Below are positions 1 to 12,764 of a DNA stretch of 64,000 nt, piece by piece. Each line of letters begins with the position of its first letter. Position 1 is the first letter of the stretch. The notes under the pieces were generated by a model. That model was not told the origin of the DNA and did not search any database. It worked only from the letters and a program-made list of their open reading frames with translations. The position numbers and the translations under genes are program-made. Origin of the DNA: Diorhabda sublineata (taxonomy: Eukaryota; Arthropoda; Insecta; Coleoptera; Chrysomelidae); contig NC_079484.1 of NCBI RefSeq assembly GCF_026230105.1, positions 12,415,805-12,479,804 on the forward strand, written 5' to 3'.

Positions 1-530
1 CATTGATCATTTTGGGCAATACATGTTGTTTCTAGAAATAAACGTTTTTTGTAGTTTTTTTCGGTTGTCAAAACTTTGGCAGATTCATAATTCATATTAT
101 GTCCTTTGTGATAGACATGAGTCCCTAATGAACATCTATCAAGATATAATCTGCTATCGCTCTTGTGAGAAGTTATCCGACTGATCAGTGACCTTTTCGA
201 CTGACCAATGTACTATTTGTCACAATTTAAATAAGGTATTTCATATACTATGCTAGGCAATTTTTTTATTGGTGTTTTTTCTTGAATAGATTGAATATTA
301 AATGTTTGAGTGTATGCTATTTTAATATTGTGTTGTTTAAAGATTCCAGAAAGTTTAACAGTAACTGATGTTATATATGGTAAAGGTGTAAAAATAGATC
401 AAGTAGAAATTTTTAGGACTCTATGTTTCATCTATTTGATTAAATTAATAATTAATAATTCCATATTGATAAAATTGATATTTTATTATTTTACTTCAAT
501 AGTTTCGATACCTATATACAATTTACTATA
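1..530 (-). mobile_element. Penelope-like element copy A, 3' part (runs off left edge)
   Basis: Read on the minus strand this is the 3' end of a Penelope-like retroelement: conceptual pieces resemble the linker after the RT domain and the C-terminal GIY-YIG endonuclease region, including a cysteine pair pattern (LNCDK) and a terminal H..GH motif, but with several stops. It is closely similar to the plus-strand copy at 541-1150 and to the copy at 30240-30955, which supports a family rather than chance. The copy begins near 530 and continues beyond base 1 of the window. Family knowledge: PLEs encode an RT fused to GIY-YIG and often occur as truncated or inverted partial copies. Non-functional. 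Confidence 0.72.
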
Positions 531-1074
531 GAAAAGGAGAATACTGAAAAATCGTTACCTTCTCTTGATACTAAATTTGTAAGAAACGAAAATAATAAAA
601 TTTTAATTGACTGGTATAGGAAACCAATAAGTTCTGAAAGATATATCAATTATCATTGATATCACCCACGTAACACTAAAATTAATTCAATTAAACAGAT
701 GAAACATAGAGTCATTTCTAACATTTCTACCCAATCGATTTTTACACCTTTACCATATATAAAATCAGTTACTCTCTGGAATCTTTAAACAACACAATAT
801 TAAAATAGCGTACAGTCAAACACAACCTATTCAAGAAAAAACACTAATCAATAAATTGCCTAACATAGTATGGTCAGTCGAAAAGTTCACTGATCAGTCG
901 GATAACTTCTCACAAGAGTGATAGCAGACTATATCCTGATAGATGTTCATTAGCGACTCATGTCTATCACAAAGGACACAATATTAATTATGAACCTTTG
1001 TTTTGACAACTGAAAAAAAACTATAAAAATCGTTTATTTTTAGAAACAACATATATTGCCCAAAATGATCAATG
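1..1074. repeat. Large inverted repeat formed by two PLE copies
   Basis: Bases 1 to about 453 are the reverse complement of about 681-1074 with scattered mismatches; for example cattgatcattttgggcaa at 1 matches ttgcccaaaatgatcaatg ending at 1074. The spacer of about 230 bp holds the extra 5' PLE coding part of copy B. The arms start exactly at the window edge, so the repeat may be longer. Confidence 0.85.
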
Positions 1075-1150
1075 CATTAAAAAGAAAACTGATTTCAATA
1101 AATTTTGTGTAATTTATGCATATCTTTTAGATTTTGAAAAAACAAATTCT
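541..1150 (+). mobile_element. Penelope-like element copy B, 3' part
   Basis: The plus strand encodes decayed PLE protein: DTKFVRNENNKILIDWYRKP near 570-630 (RT thumb/linker style, 'WYRKP' typical of PLEs), then the GIY-YIG region with stops, ending in a conserved basic tail around 1000-1100. The start (aatactgaaaaatcgtta) near 541 is nearly the same as the start of the copy at 30243, suggesting a shared 5' truncation point. It lies head to head with copy A, only about 10 bp apart at their 5' ends. No intact frame remains. Confidence 0.72.
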
Positions 1151-1254
1151 ATAAAAATTCAACGCCATTAACAACCAACTAATTTTTGATAGTTAGTGTC
1201 ATGAGCTAAGATTTTTGTTTTTTTTTAAACCAAATTCATGATGTTAATTTTTTT

Positions 1255-2480
1255 CGTGTTTATGTAGAGCAGTCGATGCATTTTTGGAGTATTTGTGATC
1301 ATTTATTCTGTTTCCTAAAACTTGCGTAGTCCTCCCTATATAATTTTTAGGGCAATTCAAACATGGTATGGAATATATAATATTAGATTTCTTAGTGTTT
1401 TTAGTTTTGTTTTTTAGTGTAGTGAAAAGCGGTGATAATGTGTTGTGTGATCTATGACTTATATTGATGTTATGTTTCGATAAAATCTATTTCAATTTTT
1501 CTGATAGTTGGTATGTAATTTATGTGTACGTTGTTGGATGATTCTATTAATTTGATTTTCTGGGTATTGATTATTCTTCAAAGTATTTTTGAGTTTTTTT
1601 ATTACTTCACGGTGATATTCTGGAGAAGTTAATTTCCATGCTCTATCTGTTAATCCTATAACGACGCTGTTTTTTTGTGATTTGGGATGGCATGAGTTAT
1701 AATTAAGACATCTTCCAGACCATGTTTCTTTGTATAATATTTAGTTTTTATTTTATTATTGATTTTAATAAGTGTCATGTCTAAGATATTAACTTTGTTG
1801 TTGTTTACAATTGTTAAAGTGAATTGTATATTTGAGTTGAATTTATTGAAGTTATTAAGGAATGTATTGGATTTGTTACTAGGAATTACCGTTAAACAAT
1901 CGTCAATGTATCTTTTGAAAAACACCACATCAATATTTGTATCATGTAGTATCTTCTCTTCTACATACTCCATGACAATTTGCACTAGACTTGGGGAAAT
2001 TGAAGATCCCATTGTACATATTATATATACATTAGCAAACCATGTCGTCGAGTTTCATTTTTAAATTCATTGAGACTATTTTTGCTGAGACATCGATGAA
2101 AATGGTTGAAGATTATATCTACATACTTTGTCTAAATGTCTTTCTAATGATGCGTCGCATTTAAAAATGTAGGATTGGGCAAAGGGGAAGTTGACCAATG
2201 ACATATGTATGTGTATTTCTCTTATATCAAAATCGAGGTGTTTCAGTAATTCTTTAAAATCGAAAAATTTAAACCTCGTTAATATTTATCTGAAACATTC
2301 TTTACCATCATATCTTCATATATGGGAAGATAAGAATTATTTGCACTGTTGCGATATATTAAGACAACCTTGTTGCAAAATATTTTGTTGGAACGAGTTT
2401 CTATTCAACTGTAAGTTTAGTAATAACTCATCAATAATTAATAATCAGTGTATTTATATGGATAAACAACTTTTGAAATA
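1255..2480 (-). pseudogene. Penelope-like RT and GIY-YIG endonuclease, second family
   Basis: On the minus strand, 2012-1656 encodes an open RT palm segment with MGSSISPSL and the catalytic-loop motif KRYIDDCLTVIP (YIDD), followed by an 'ILDMTL' strand, as in Penelope-like RTs. Further downstream, about 1400-1260 in another frame, is IIYSIPC..C..YIGRT.Q.L..RI..HK, a GIY-YIG endonuclease core with the family's cysteine pair. Upstream, 2280-2100 carries degenerate N-terminal RT sequence (FPFAQSYIFKCDASLERHL). Frames change between the modules and stops occur, so it is a pseudogene. It differs clearly from the copies at 1-1150. Confidence 0.8.
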
Positions 2481-2489
2481 AACACGAAA

Positions 2490-3345
2490 TTGTCAAAGAA
2501 AACCACAGTTGTATAAATGACACTAAGTATGTTAAATATGAATACCATGACAAAAGCCGGATAGCAAAATACGAGGTGTTCACTACAATGGAAAAACTCA
2601 ATATCAAACATATCAAGACCAGAAGCCACTGAGGGAAAATATCTGGGACACACACTACATAGTCTTCTGGAACAACAATGAAAAGGAGACTAACACCCTC
2701 TACCATAGCCAAGCAGCCATTAGAGCTCTAAGCTCCTATGTGATAACATCCAAACTGATTTGAGAATACCTGAAGAAGCTAAATGAGTTAGGCAAGAAAA
2801 TAAAGCTACCCTGCAATTTATTCCGGCACACACTCAAGTGGAGGGGAACGAATTAGCAGACAGACTCGCTGAAGTAGAAGCAGGCAACTCCTTCATAGGA
2901 CCTGAACTGTTTGTTCTATTAAGTACAGAACAATAAAGAAAACATTGGAAAAGAAAGTAGATAGTGGTGAAACGTATTAGTGGAACAATCTACAGGGGTT
3001 GAGACAGGTAAAGACACTCCTGGGAAGTTGTAATCAAAGAAGTTCTTTTGAATGTATCAATATAAGTAAAAGTAACCTACGAAGACACACGAGCAGTCCT
3101 GTCGTGGTACTTGACGACACTAGAAGTAGCCAAAAATGCAACGTACAGATTCTGTTGTGCAGAGGACAAAACCCATATCCACATTCTCTCAAAGTTTGAG
3201 ACACCACGGTACTCTATAGCAACATACCTGAAAGCGTATAAAATAGAAGACGAAGATCTATGGCAGCTAGAGCCATATCCCATTCTGGATTCTCTAAGGG
3301 GACATAATAGATCCTTATTTATTATTTCTCACACAAAAATTTCAG
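2490..3345 (+). pseudogene. Non-LTR retrotransposon tail: RNase H and C-terminal domain
   Basis: Pieces in different plus frames give SQAAIRALSSYVITSK (RNase H 'DSQAAI' strand), then a VEGNELADRLAE-like stretch near 2845-2875 (RNase H 'GNE.AD.LA' motif), then KTLLGSCNQRS near 3010, and finally a CRFC-type end (YRFCCAEDKTHIHIL, 3155-3200) plus LDSLRGHNRSLF to 3320. This order is that of the RNase H and C-terminal region of jockey/I-type LINE polyproteins. At least three frameshifts are needed. Related relics lie at 8440-8900 and 36720-37130. Confidence 0.75.
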
Positions 3346-5333
3346 AAACCTCAATGTTTACTAATTTCTAAAAGGCTTAGGTCGGAATAGTTTTCATCCG
3401 ATCTGTCGTGGTTTTTTCAATGTCAAAATGGAGTCAAAATGTTCTTTTTTTACTTATAATTTTATTTTTGGAAAGAACCAGAAATTACTTGGTGCTAAGT
3501 CTGGTAAGTAAGTCGAATGTGGATGTTATAATGGAGTATAAATCTATTAAGGCATTTCAGGTTTCTTCATTCGTATATCGCTTCTTTAATAATAAAACCT
3601 TGGAATCTCTTACAGCTGCACTTCCTTGGAACGAACTCTGATTGCACTATGCCCTTACAATCGAAAATAATAATAAAGATAACTTTATTGTTCGATTTCG
3701 ATTGACGGGGTTTTTTATCTATTTATCTAGGATCTATTTCAGAGTTTGCAGCAGAAATCTAAATACATGTACTAATTTGGAATCATTAGTATATGATGAA
3801 TGACAAAGGCTTTACTGTTTATGTATTGTGACACACAGTAAATAACAGGTTCTGAATATCATTGACACTTCCAATGGGTTGAATATCCCTTGGAAATAGA
3901 AACTAAAGTCGATTGAGTTAATTGTTAACAAGCAAAAAAATGGTTTTAGAAATATGTAGCGCAAATATGTATGCCCTTGCTGGATTACATTGAACATAAA
4001 AATAACTTAATACCGTAGTAGAAAACTCCTCCGAAGGTATCTACTTGGAAAATAAGTGGTTACCAAATCTCATCAAAAAGTCACTGTTAATACGTTCCGA
4101 CAAAATTTTTTTAACCAAAAGAAAATTTAACCAAGTGAGACGCTGATTGAAGATGGCTTAGAAGTAAAGCAGAAGAAATCCAGATTTGATAAAACTTCCA
4201 ATTCAGATGCTCAATCTTTCTATTGAGAACCTTGTATAAGCTCGGTACTCCAAGAAGTGAGACATAAATTTGCGTTGAAAGAAACTCTCCCAATAAATAA
4301 CGAAAGGATTTAGTCTGTAATTGTCTGAACATATTATTTTAGGGCATGAATGCTAGCAGCAAATATCGTGTAACAGAAAAGGAAATTTTTTAATATTGAT
4401 GGCTGAACTGTAGCTCTCTTTAAAGATCATAACACGTAAAAGTTTTATGGCATTTTTGCGTCCAACAACGATAAATAAGATAAGTGTATTAACAAATTGG
4501 CATAAACATCAACATCAACTACGATGAATCACGAAATTATTTCGAAACCAGTTGTTAAATTAAGTAATAAAGCCAATTCTGCTTGTATTCGGCATATAAG
4601 TTATAGTTGACGGGATAATGTAATAGAAGAAAACCAAAAGAAAAACATTAAAAGAAAATTATCCACGATGAATTCGTTCTTTGAATTTCCTACATAAATT
4701 GAGAAAAATAAAAAAATATTACTACCCAAAAATTATATAATAATAATCAAATTTCAAACCCTCAATTGAGTTAAATTTTTAACGACTATTCGGTAATCAT
4801 CAATTTTCTTTAAAACCTCCAGACTATGTGATTGATAGAATGAATACTGAAAATGACATTTGATCATATTTTCAACGACTTTCACCGTATTGGTATCAGG
4901 CTGTCTTAATCGAGTGAAATGTACTTTATTTCCAGAGCTGGAATAGCCTGTTATATCTGCTTTCTTGAGAAATATTCATCTTTGTTCAGCTGATAATTGA
5001 AAGGAGATATCTTTATATGCGACTTATAAACATCAGTTTCATAATCTTTTATAAATACTCGCATACATTATTAATTTGTTTGCTAATAATATTTATGGAG
5101 GGATATTATAGTTATAAAAAATAATTGATTTTTCATAAATGTATTTTCGTTGCATTAACAAGATGACAGTTAAGAATTGTGTTATATCTTGCACACTGTG
5201 TCATACATAATTGCAATAAAAAAATTGCACTTTAATCGCGGTAAATATTTTCAAATTTCTAAGACAAGGTGTAACGGAAATTTGATTATCCTATTAAACC
5301 CACCAAGTGAAGGTTACCAAAAAATATATACTT
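3346..5333. other. No recognisable feature
   Basis: AT-rich sequence with only short frames (for example 77 codons from 3408 and 73 codons on the minus strand ending at 4111) that show no motif I recognise. No strong inverted or tandem repeat seen. Confidence 0.5.
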
Positions 5334-5342
5334 ATTAAAGCT

Positions 5343-7270
5343 AGCATACGCTAAATGGCACACATTCCAGGCTAATCAGAAAGTCTCACCTACTGTAGGC
5401 GGTGCCCGCCAAATTCAAACAGATCAACAGAATGTAGTGGTTGCTTAAACTCAATAGTCAAGTGTAAATTTTTCTGGTTTCCTATATATTTATACATATA
5501 TGTACATACATTTATACGACATGAGAAATATAAATATGTTGGGTAGTTACTACTCCTTGCCAGGTGGTGTACATCAAATATATTTTATATAAGTAAAAAA
5601 ATTCTAAATTTTGAACAAAACTTCAACTATTCCGCATTTTTTATTAAAATAATGATAAAAATTAATTTATTCTCTATGCTATGGAAGACTGAATGATTGA
5701 AAGACTGAAAAAAAAATGAAAATTCTAATCAATTTATATTAGGAATTTACATATATGTTACAGTAATATTTTATATTATTTTAAAATAATTTTACTTTTT
5801 CACGCTTGGGACTGACAGAAAAGAAATAAATGTTCATCATGTTCATAAAAAATTAATAAAGACGCTGTTGTTTTGGCAGGCTTAGACTATATGGATTCTG
5901 AAAAAATATTATATTCTATTACGTAGTAATTAAAAAAATATATTATAACCCTTACAATTGACTTTCTATTCTGGTAATATGTTCGCTTATCTATTTCTCT
6001 TTTTTTACTGGGTTGGGTATTATTAAAAGAACCCCAATTAAATTTTTAATAAGCTAGATACAAAGTTTAAAGTTCTCGACTTTCACATTTCTATTTTTTG
6101 AATTCAATTCTTCAATTTCTACAAATCTCAAATAGATTAATAAAGTATTAAAACCATTTTTTTTTCATTCTGGTTTCTTTCATCTGTGAGAGACGATGGG
6201 TTATTATCACATTCTTCCTGAATAATTTCTTCTTGGTAGCGAATTAAAGCTTTCCGAGACTCAACTTTTCTTAAATATACTCCGTGGGTACATTGCAACA
6301 CCCTGGAATTTACCACTTATGATTACATTAGATTTCACCTTAAATACCAACATCTTCATCATTTCTTTGTTGTCCTCAATATGTACTGTTCTTTTTGTTC
6401 TGAATTTCCATAGAAACTTTTCTCTGATAATTATTGGCATTTGGTCTTTCGATATCAATAATTTTCTTCCTCATCTTTTCATCTACAGGTTCTTCCAGTA
6501 CATCTAAAAACCATATAAAAACAAAACAAATTAATATGTTTTTGGTTTTTATCTGATATAATACCTAAAACTATATTTTTCACTTATTGTATCATACTTA
6601 AGTTGTTGGTATTCGATTCCTGCATGATTTGTATAACAATGAACCCTAGTTTTATTTTTTTCTTCAATCTAAAAATTAAAACTGCTAAAAATGCATATTA
6701 TTAGGATAATCATCATAAAAGAGGTAGGTAAATACTATAATACATATATATTTAATTACACACTTTTGTAAATATTTTCAGAATATGTGTTCATCTTGCT
6801 CTCCTAAATACCTATTTGAAATAATACAGTTCCATTTTGATAATATTCATCTCCTCTATATATGCTTCTCATTATTCATTTCCTTTCTTACTTTAATTCT
6901 TATATTATTTTGTGTAATCACGTACCTGTAGTGTAGATTCCAATTCTTAATAACACGGCATGTACAAAATAATCTTCCGGGTTTTTTTAATTCCACATTT
7001 GTTTCATTAATTGTCGCCCAATTGTTAATGAGGTGTAAAACATAATATTTCTTTAATATTCACCAATTCCTATTTGCCATTTGTATGAACTTTAACAATA
7101 AATCTACAAGGGCATTCCCCATATATATGAATAATGCCTGCAATTTTTGTATTTCATTTTGGAGCATTACTGTTATATCCTAAAACAGAATAATATTCAG
7201 TCCTAGAAGAATGAAAACATAATAAATCGTGTGCTGATTGGCCTGAAAAGTGTGCCATTTAGCGTATGCT
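5343..7270. mobile_element. 1.93-kb TIR element with perfect 9-bp target duplication
   Basis: The left end AGCATACGCTAAATGGCAC (5343) is matched by the reverse complement of the right end (ending 7270); homology continues through CAGGC.AATCAG for about 38 bp with few mismatches. Both ends are flanked by the identical 9-mer ATTAAAGCT (5334-5342 and 7271-7279). Terminal inverted repeats plus a direct duplication define a cut-and-paste DNA transposon; a 9-bp duplication is the usual size for Mutator-like elements, though Merlin-type elements can also give 8-9. No intact transposase lies inside; a decayed minus-strand coding remnant lies at 6100-6510. Inner sequence is very AT-rich. Confidence 0.85.
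6100..6510 (-). pseudogene. Decayed coding remnant inside the 1.93-kb element
   Basis: Minus-strand translation gives coherent charged stretches in shifting frames: EEPVDEKMRKKIIDIERP near 6500-6440, VFKVKSNVIISGKFQGVAMY near 6350-6290 and RKVESRKALIRYQEEIIQEE near 6275-6215. They read like one protein broken by frameshifts, but I do not recognise the family. It may be the remnant of the element's own gene. Low certainty because the codons are AT-biased and lysine-rich stretches arise easily. Confidence 0.3.
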
Positions 7271-7279
7271 ATTAAAGCT

Positions 7280-8439
7280 TAACTCGAGTACTTTTCGTTC
7301 AACACTTTGTGGCTTATTTTTCAAAATATGCGATGGGAGGGGGACTGTAACTATAAGCTGTAACTCCTTAACGACTGAAGGCCGAGAGCGTATTTTTTTT
7401 TCGAAGTTTTACTTATCCTCTAAGTTTAATGCTAGATTTAAAAATATCATTTTAAAGTTAAATAAATTATGTTAAATTGTATAGAAATTTTAATGGCTTT
7501 TATGATAACTAACTTCACAAATTTTGTTATACCCATTTTTAACCTACTTGTCAAGTATGTACACAAACTAGCCAATTGGAGGAGAAAACCATAGGATGCT
7601 ACCCCACAAGCCATTTTTCTATGTTCACCTACGATTTACTCATGTTCCACTCAAAAACAGATTGTAAATGAATTGGCAAATAAAAAAGTGTTTTTATCCA
7701 AAATAAATTTGATAACGTAACTTGGAAATCAAAGTATTTTTACCCTCCGGCCCTTAACAGGCTACGAAGGGCCTGCGTTTTACTCATATTTTCATACAAA
7801 TTGATAACGATATCTTTCAAACTACTCCATAGATAAAAGCCCATACAGGTTAAGGAAATCGCCTAATCCACGTATGGCGACATTTTAAATCCAAATATCC
7901 TCGTTTCGATTCTTCTTCGTTCCAAGTATATATCATTAGAGGTTTGATGAAAAATTGTAGGATGTGGCGCTGTCTGAAAATTTCATGAATGTGAAAAATC
8001 AACAATGCAGTAGCGTAATCTCAATTTAATTAATCTTGCTTAGAACAAAAGTTATAGATTGATTTGGATCGCAATTTTTGTGTTACTACTCTTGCGAAAA
8101 TTAAAAATTAAGTATCTGATTTTTCACCCCCAATTGCAAAAATGTCTAAAAATTTAAAAAATTTAATCATTTAGAAATAAACAAGTGAGAATAACCTCAA
8201 AATGTCTTCGACACAACTTCAACTACGCGATGAGTTGATAAATGACATAAAAAAATATTGAATCCGAAAATCCTCTTTAATGGTATTTTCAGTTTACTAA
8301 AATTGGGAAGTGAAAGTTTTCTTTATGAATAACCTTTGGTAAACAGATTGTCAATCTTGGGAAATAATTTTTTCAGTTTTACTCAAAAGTAATGGTAAAG
8401 GTTTTCAAGCCAAGGTCATAAAACCAGGAGGTATAATTT
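7280..8439. other. No recognisable feature
   Basis: No convincing gene. The only local structure noticed is a short hairpin with a 7-bp GGCCCTT/AAGGGCC stem at about 7748-7774. Confidence 0.45.
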
Positions 8440-8900
8440 TGAATATAGAATAGACCATACAGACTCTGCAGTGATTGCAAAACAAGTATACAGTAGTCAA
8501 ATAATAAAATGGGCTATAAACATCTGTCAACCTTTCAAGGAGGATATCCTGTCACTCTTGATCCACCGCAGTAGAAGCAATCTAAAGCTGTTTAGGTACC
8601 ACCAGAGCCTTGGAGAAGGGCCAAGCTAAACAAGAGAAATAAAGTTACCCTACAGTGGATTCCGGGATACACCGGAGTAAAGGGAAGCCTTTTTTGGACC
8701 TGAGTTCTTCTGTGGAATCTGTTACAGAACAGTGGAAAAAGCATTGGGAAAGAAGGTAGATGGAAACAAAACCAATTATTGGGATAACCGGATAACCTAC
8801 ATGGGCTGAAATAGGCAAAAACTCTCCTGGGTAACTATAACCAGAGAAGCAAATATGGGAGCGTATGAAATAGAAGACGTATCAAATTACCTCCCTTTAT
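8440..8900 (+). pseudogene. LINE RNase H/C-terminal relic
   Basis: Heavily decayed relative of the LINE tail at 2490-3345. Shared landmarks in the same order are: the gaaataaagttaccctac segment (compare 2798), ggacctgagttcttctgt (compare ggacctgaactgtttgtt at 2899), cattgggaaagaaggtaga (compare 2943), and aaactctcctgggtaact (compare 3012). The protein reading is broken by many stops. It ends near tatgaaatagaagacg, also present at 3237. Confidence 0.65.
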
Positions 8901-9174
8901 ATTAAAATATGACCAAGCAGCATAATAAATGATGTGGTTTCTTTTATGTAAACATCACTTTATGAAATTGATAAAACTGGAGTAGCTTCTTAAGTTTAAG
9001 AAAAATATAAGCACAGTATAGAATCAGACTCAAAAAATTAAAGCAGAGCAATATATTAACTCGAAAGATTGAAGAAATATTAACTGAACTGGACTCAAGA
9101 AACATGATTAATATAATTCCATTTTATCAAGGGAACCTCACAAGATACTCATGATATCTTGTAATTGGCCCTCA

Positions 9175-9340
9175 AATCTTTCAGCAATGGTTGGTGATAT
9201 TCATATAGACACATTGTTTACACTACCACTGAAATGTTTTAGCTTCAGTCTCTGCGTGAAAATGGGAGTGTTGTTGTAGTGATCGTATAAACTCAGATAA
9301 ATATCCAATAATACAGAAATAAGATATTGCAGCAATTTTC
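9175..9340 (+). repeat. Degenerate copy of a short inverted-repeat element
   Basis: ggttggtgatattcatat...gtttacactaccact at 9190-9234 resembles the left end of the complete 221-bp element at 17310-17530, and gtagtgatcgtataaactc near 9275-9293 resembles its right inverted repeat. No target duplication visible. Old copy. Confidence 0.5.
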
Positions 9341-10197
9341 TAGTGGAAAATATGACGTCACTAAATTATATTGTGTGGAGTTGATGAAAGTAGACCATCC
9401 TATTCCTTGCGCAGAAATGACATCATTTTCTGGTTCCTCCAATAATTCAAAACCGGGTTAGTCGTTTCAATCTGATTAGAAGATACTTTTTTCTCAATAA
9501 ATTCGAATTACCTTGTCATGTAATGGTATTGTTTCAATATTCGATGTACAACTAATGAAACAATTATTTCATTTAGAACCGCCAGCGAGTAAGAAAGACT
9601 ATGCAGACAATTTTCCTCTATACACCAGTTGTTGTGTAAACATAATTTCCATCGACTATGCAGCTTATTATTCTTCTTAAAAACACTCCTAATTTTTTTG
9701 TTTCCGTTGAAACCTAAATAATTGTGCATCTATTTTTTCTGCTAATAAATTCAGCTCTTCGTTTAACTTCTTCTAATCTGCTCAATCCTGCACTGTAATT
9801 GCTGGTTCAAACCAAACAAAAAAATGCTTTTGGCTATTCTTTATTGTAATTCTTGAGTAATTGATGAATAAAATCGAAAGTTTTAGTCATTATTAGCTTA
9901 ACGGCTTCTGGCTATGTCTCGACAACCATAAACTTATTATGTAACTTATTACTTTTTTGGATGATGAAAAATTTAATGCCAATGAATTTTGATATCAAAA
10001 TTCCTATATTCGAATTATTTCAAAAAATTAAATATCTTCAGTTAACAACGGATAATTTATTTATGCAAAAGACTTGAAGCTTCTCTTTTATTTACTATAT
10101 ACAGGGTCACAATTTAAGTCTCTTCATCGCATTAACTGTTGAAAACCAATCATTTCGAAAGGCAAGAGGCAAGAGTTTGTTTTTTGAAAACGTATCA
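9341..10197. other. No recognisable feature
   Basis: AT-rich; a minus-strand frame of 73 codons (9508-9729) has no recognised motif. Confidence 0.45.
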
Positions 10198-10446
10198 TTG
10201 TCTATTAGGGTATCCCTTAAATTTCAAGTCTGATATTTTTTACGCATACTTTTTTAAAGTTTAGTAATAACCCTATATTGACTAGAAAAAAAATATTAGT
10301 TCGATTTATGAAAGATAAATAATCCGTGCCGACTTACTATTTAAACGTGTCCATACAAGTTGCTGTGACTTGTAACTACATGTTTTATTTGCCATTTTAT
10401 ATGTGATTTTTGAGACTATTATTGCTCTATTGTTTAGTGCGTAAAC

Positions 10447-12620
10447 ATGTCGGTGGAATTACGAAGTGATTATCAAAATATTTTCCTTATCGGATTGCCT
10501 AGCTACCAAATAAATGGTGCAAAATTACCACCTAATCGACAAGTTCTCTCAGTCCTATTTTACAATATTCGTGAGGTTAAACTGACTGTTAGTGAAAGTG
10601 CAAATCTTGTAATTAGGGAGTGCATCATATATTGGGAAAAAGCAAGAATTCCAACAAGGGCATTTCCTAACTGCGTGAAGAAACTTGTTGATTTATATCA
10701 TGTTTGGAGAGATTTGCAAAAAAATTATAAGAAAACTCAGATTACGTTCAAGAACCGTGAGAACAATTTCAAAATTAATCTTGATAATTTATTTGATATT
10801 GCACATGCTGATGCTCTAGAGAGATTGAAAGTAAAGGAAGATAAATTATTTCTAATAAAACAGAGAAAGCCAGGTCGACCGGGATGCTTAGGTGGTGTAG
10901 ATAAAAAATTGGCAGAAAAAGAAGAAAGATACAACGACGATTAAAAGAAGAGGAAAGGATTGTAAGGCAAAGAGGATCACTAGCTGTAGCGTCTACTTCC
11001 ACTACAAATAACTTAAAAAGTCTGGAACATTCAGACGAAGAACCGATCTTGATTTCAGAACCTAGTTTGCAGGACGTGGCCTGCCACGATCAAAGTTCAA
11101 AAAGAATTAGAAAGAATCTACAATCTACAAGAAAACACCTAAACTAGTTGCAGCTTTAGATCGATGCCAGATAAGCATTAGATGTTCCGTTTACATTCTT
11201 AATGCGGTGGTAGAAGCGCTTGGTCTGAGCAGCGATGATTTCTCTATTAACAAATCCTCGATTCAGCGAATTCGTACTGAAACTAGAAAATCAAGGGCAG
11301 AAGCAATAAAATCTGACTTCCAAAACAATGTACCCGACGTAGTCAGAGTCCGTTAATTGGATGTACGAACTTCAAAAGAAGAACGCTTGCCAGTTATTGC
11401 TTCATTTGACGGTAGAGAACAGCTTCTTGCAGTGTCAAAACTAGACAGTTCTTCTGGAAAACATCAAGCTAAGGCTGTCTCAACAGCTTTCTTTGACTGG
11501 AACCTTCACGATAAAGTACAAATCAAGTGCTGCGACACAACAGCTTCCAATACGGGCCGTTGCAATAGAGCTTGTGCTATTTTGGAGCAAACTTTAGGAA
11601 GAGAATTGTTGATTTTGGCCTGTCGTTATCATGTTTATGAATTGGTCCTAAAAGCTGTCTTTGAAACCAAGATTAAGCAAATTACTAGTAGCCCAGATAT
11701 TCTGATGTTAAAAAAATTCAGAGAAAATTGGAAAAATATCGATTCTAGTAAAATTGAACCATGTCTTCATTTCGTAAAAGAACGTGTTACCGATACAGAC
11801 ATTCAAACTTTGTTACTATTTTATAAGGCAGAATTAGAAAAAGGTTTCGTAAGAGATGACTACCGTGAATTGGTCGAACTGTGCGTTATATTTTTAGGAG
11901 GAGACACAGAGGAAAAATTAAAAATAAAACCCCCCGGAGCTATACATCAGGCACGGTGGATGGCGAGAGCGATTTATTATTCTTTAAAAATATGTTTACT
12001 TCAGTCACAATGCAGAATGATTGCGATGGACAAAAAAACTCTAAAAGACGTTTGATTATTTGTCGTTATGTTATATGTTAAACCTTGAACCTTGGCTCGA
12101 ATGTACAGTGGCGACCAAAGCACTTAACCAAGATTTGCGCTTCTTGAAGATTTTAAAAGAGTACGAAAAAGTTGACGCAACAATTTCTCAAGCTTCTATA
12201 AGTAAGTTTAACCATCACTTGTGGTATTTATGTGAAGAGATAGTCATTCTATCACTATTTGATGATGAAGTTGATACCCAAATTAAGAAGAAAATGATTG
12301 CCAACTTCAATAGAAAGAAAAATAATAATTTTAGCAAACGCTTCGAACCGAAGGAAGAACTAACTCAAAAGTTGTTTGGTAAGTAAAATTGACTTCAGAT
12401 CGACGACAGTTTTCTAAAGGAAGACGTATCTTCTGAATGCTGCTTTTCTGGAAGCTAAAAGAAGAATAAGTAATTTGAGAGTTGTAAATGATACTGCTGA
12501 AAGGGTTGTTCAATTAATGCAAGATTTTAATGGACTTATCACAGCTCAAGAAGAACAAAAACAGTTCTTGCTGCACTGTGTCCAGAAACATAGAAAATTG
12601 TATCCGGACTGTAAAAAAAT
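10447..12620 (+). pseudogene. Broken transposase-like gene of the 10.2-13.9 kb element
   Basis: Start ATG at 10447 follows a short leader. Three main segments occupy three frames: 10447-10944 (basic KPGRPG stretch at its end), about 11150-12055, and 12060-12386, then a further conserved stretch at 12478-12616 (VVNDTAERVVQLMQD, EEQKQF). An in-frame stop occurs near 11354 just before LDVRTSKEERLP. Recognisable blocks include a possible catalytic segment KCCDTTASNTGR, CRYHVYELVLKAVFE (a C..H...E arrangement) and GAIHQARWMARAIY. I recall this block order from an uncharacterised protein family repeated in insect and cnidarian genomes; linking it to a transposase rests on the inverted ends and duplication seen here. 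Needs at least three frame changes, so it is dead. Confidence 0.7.
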
Positions 12621-12764
12621 ACTCTAAAAATAAGTTGAATAATTGTTATTACTTTATGTTTTTAATTGAAGATTCATATTCATCTTATTTATTTTTTACT
12701 TTTATTTACTTTATTTGTTGCATTTATAGTAATTTTATAGCAGACCGTAATTTCAGGACAAAAC

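Noticed and set aside
310..531. 73-codon plus-strand frame
   Set aside because: Antisense to the PLE copy A sequence; hydrophobic AT-rich chance frame.
2431..2712. 93-codon minus-strand frame with hydrophobic stretch
   Set aside because: Mostly antisense to the LINE RNase H relic; apparent membrane segments come from AT-rich codons.
7748..7774. GGCCCTT/AAGGGCC hairpin as a regulatory element
   Set aside because: Only a 7-bp stem with an 11-nt loop and no context; expected by chance in 64 kb.
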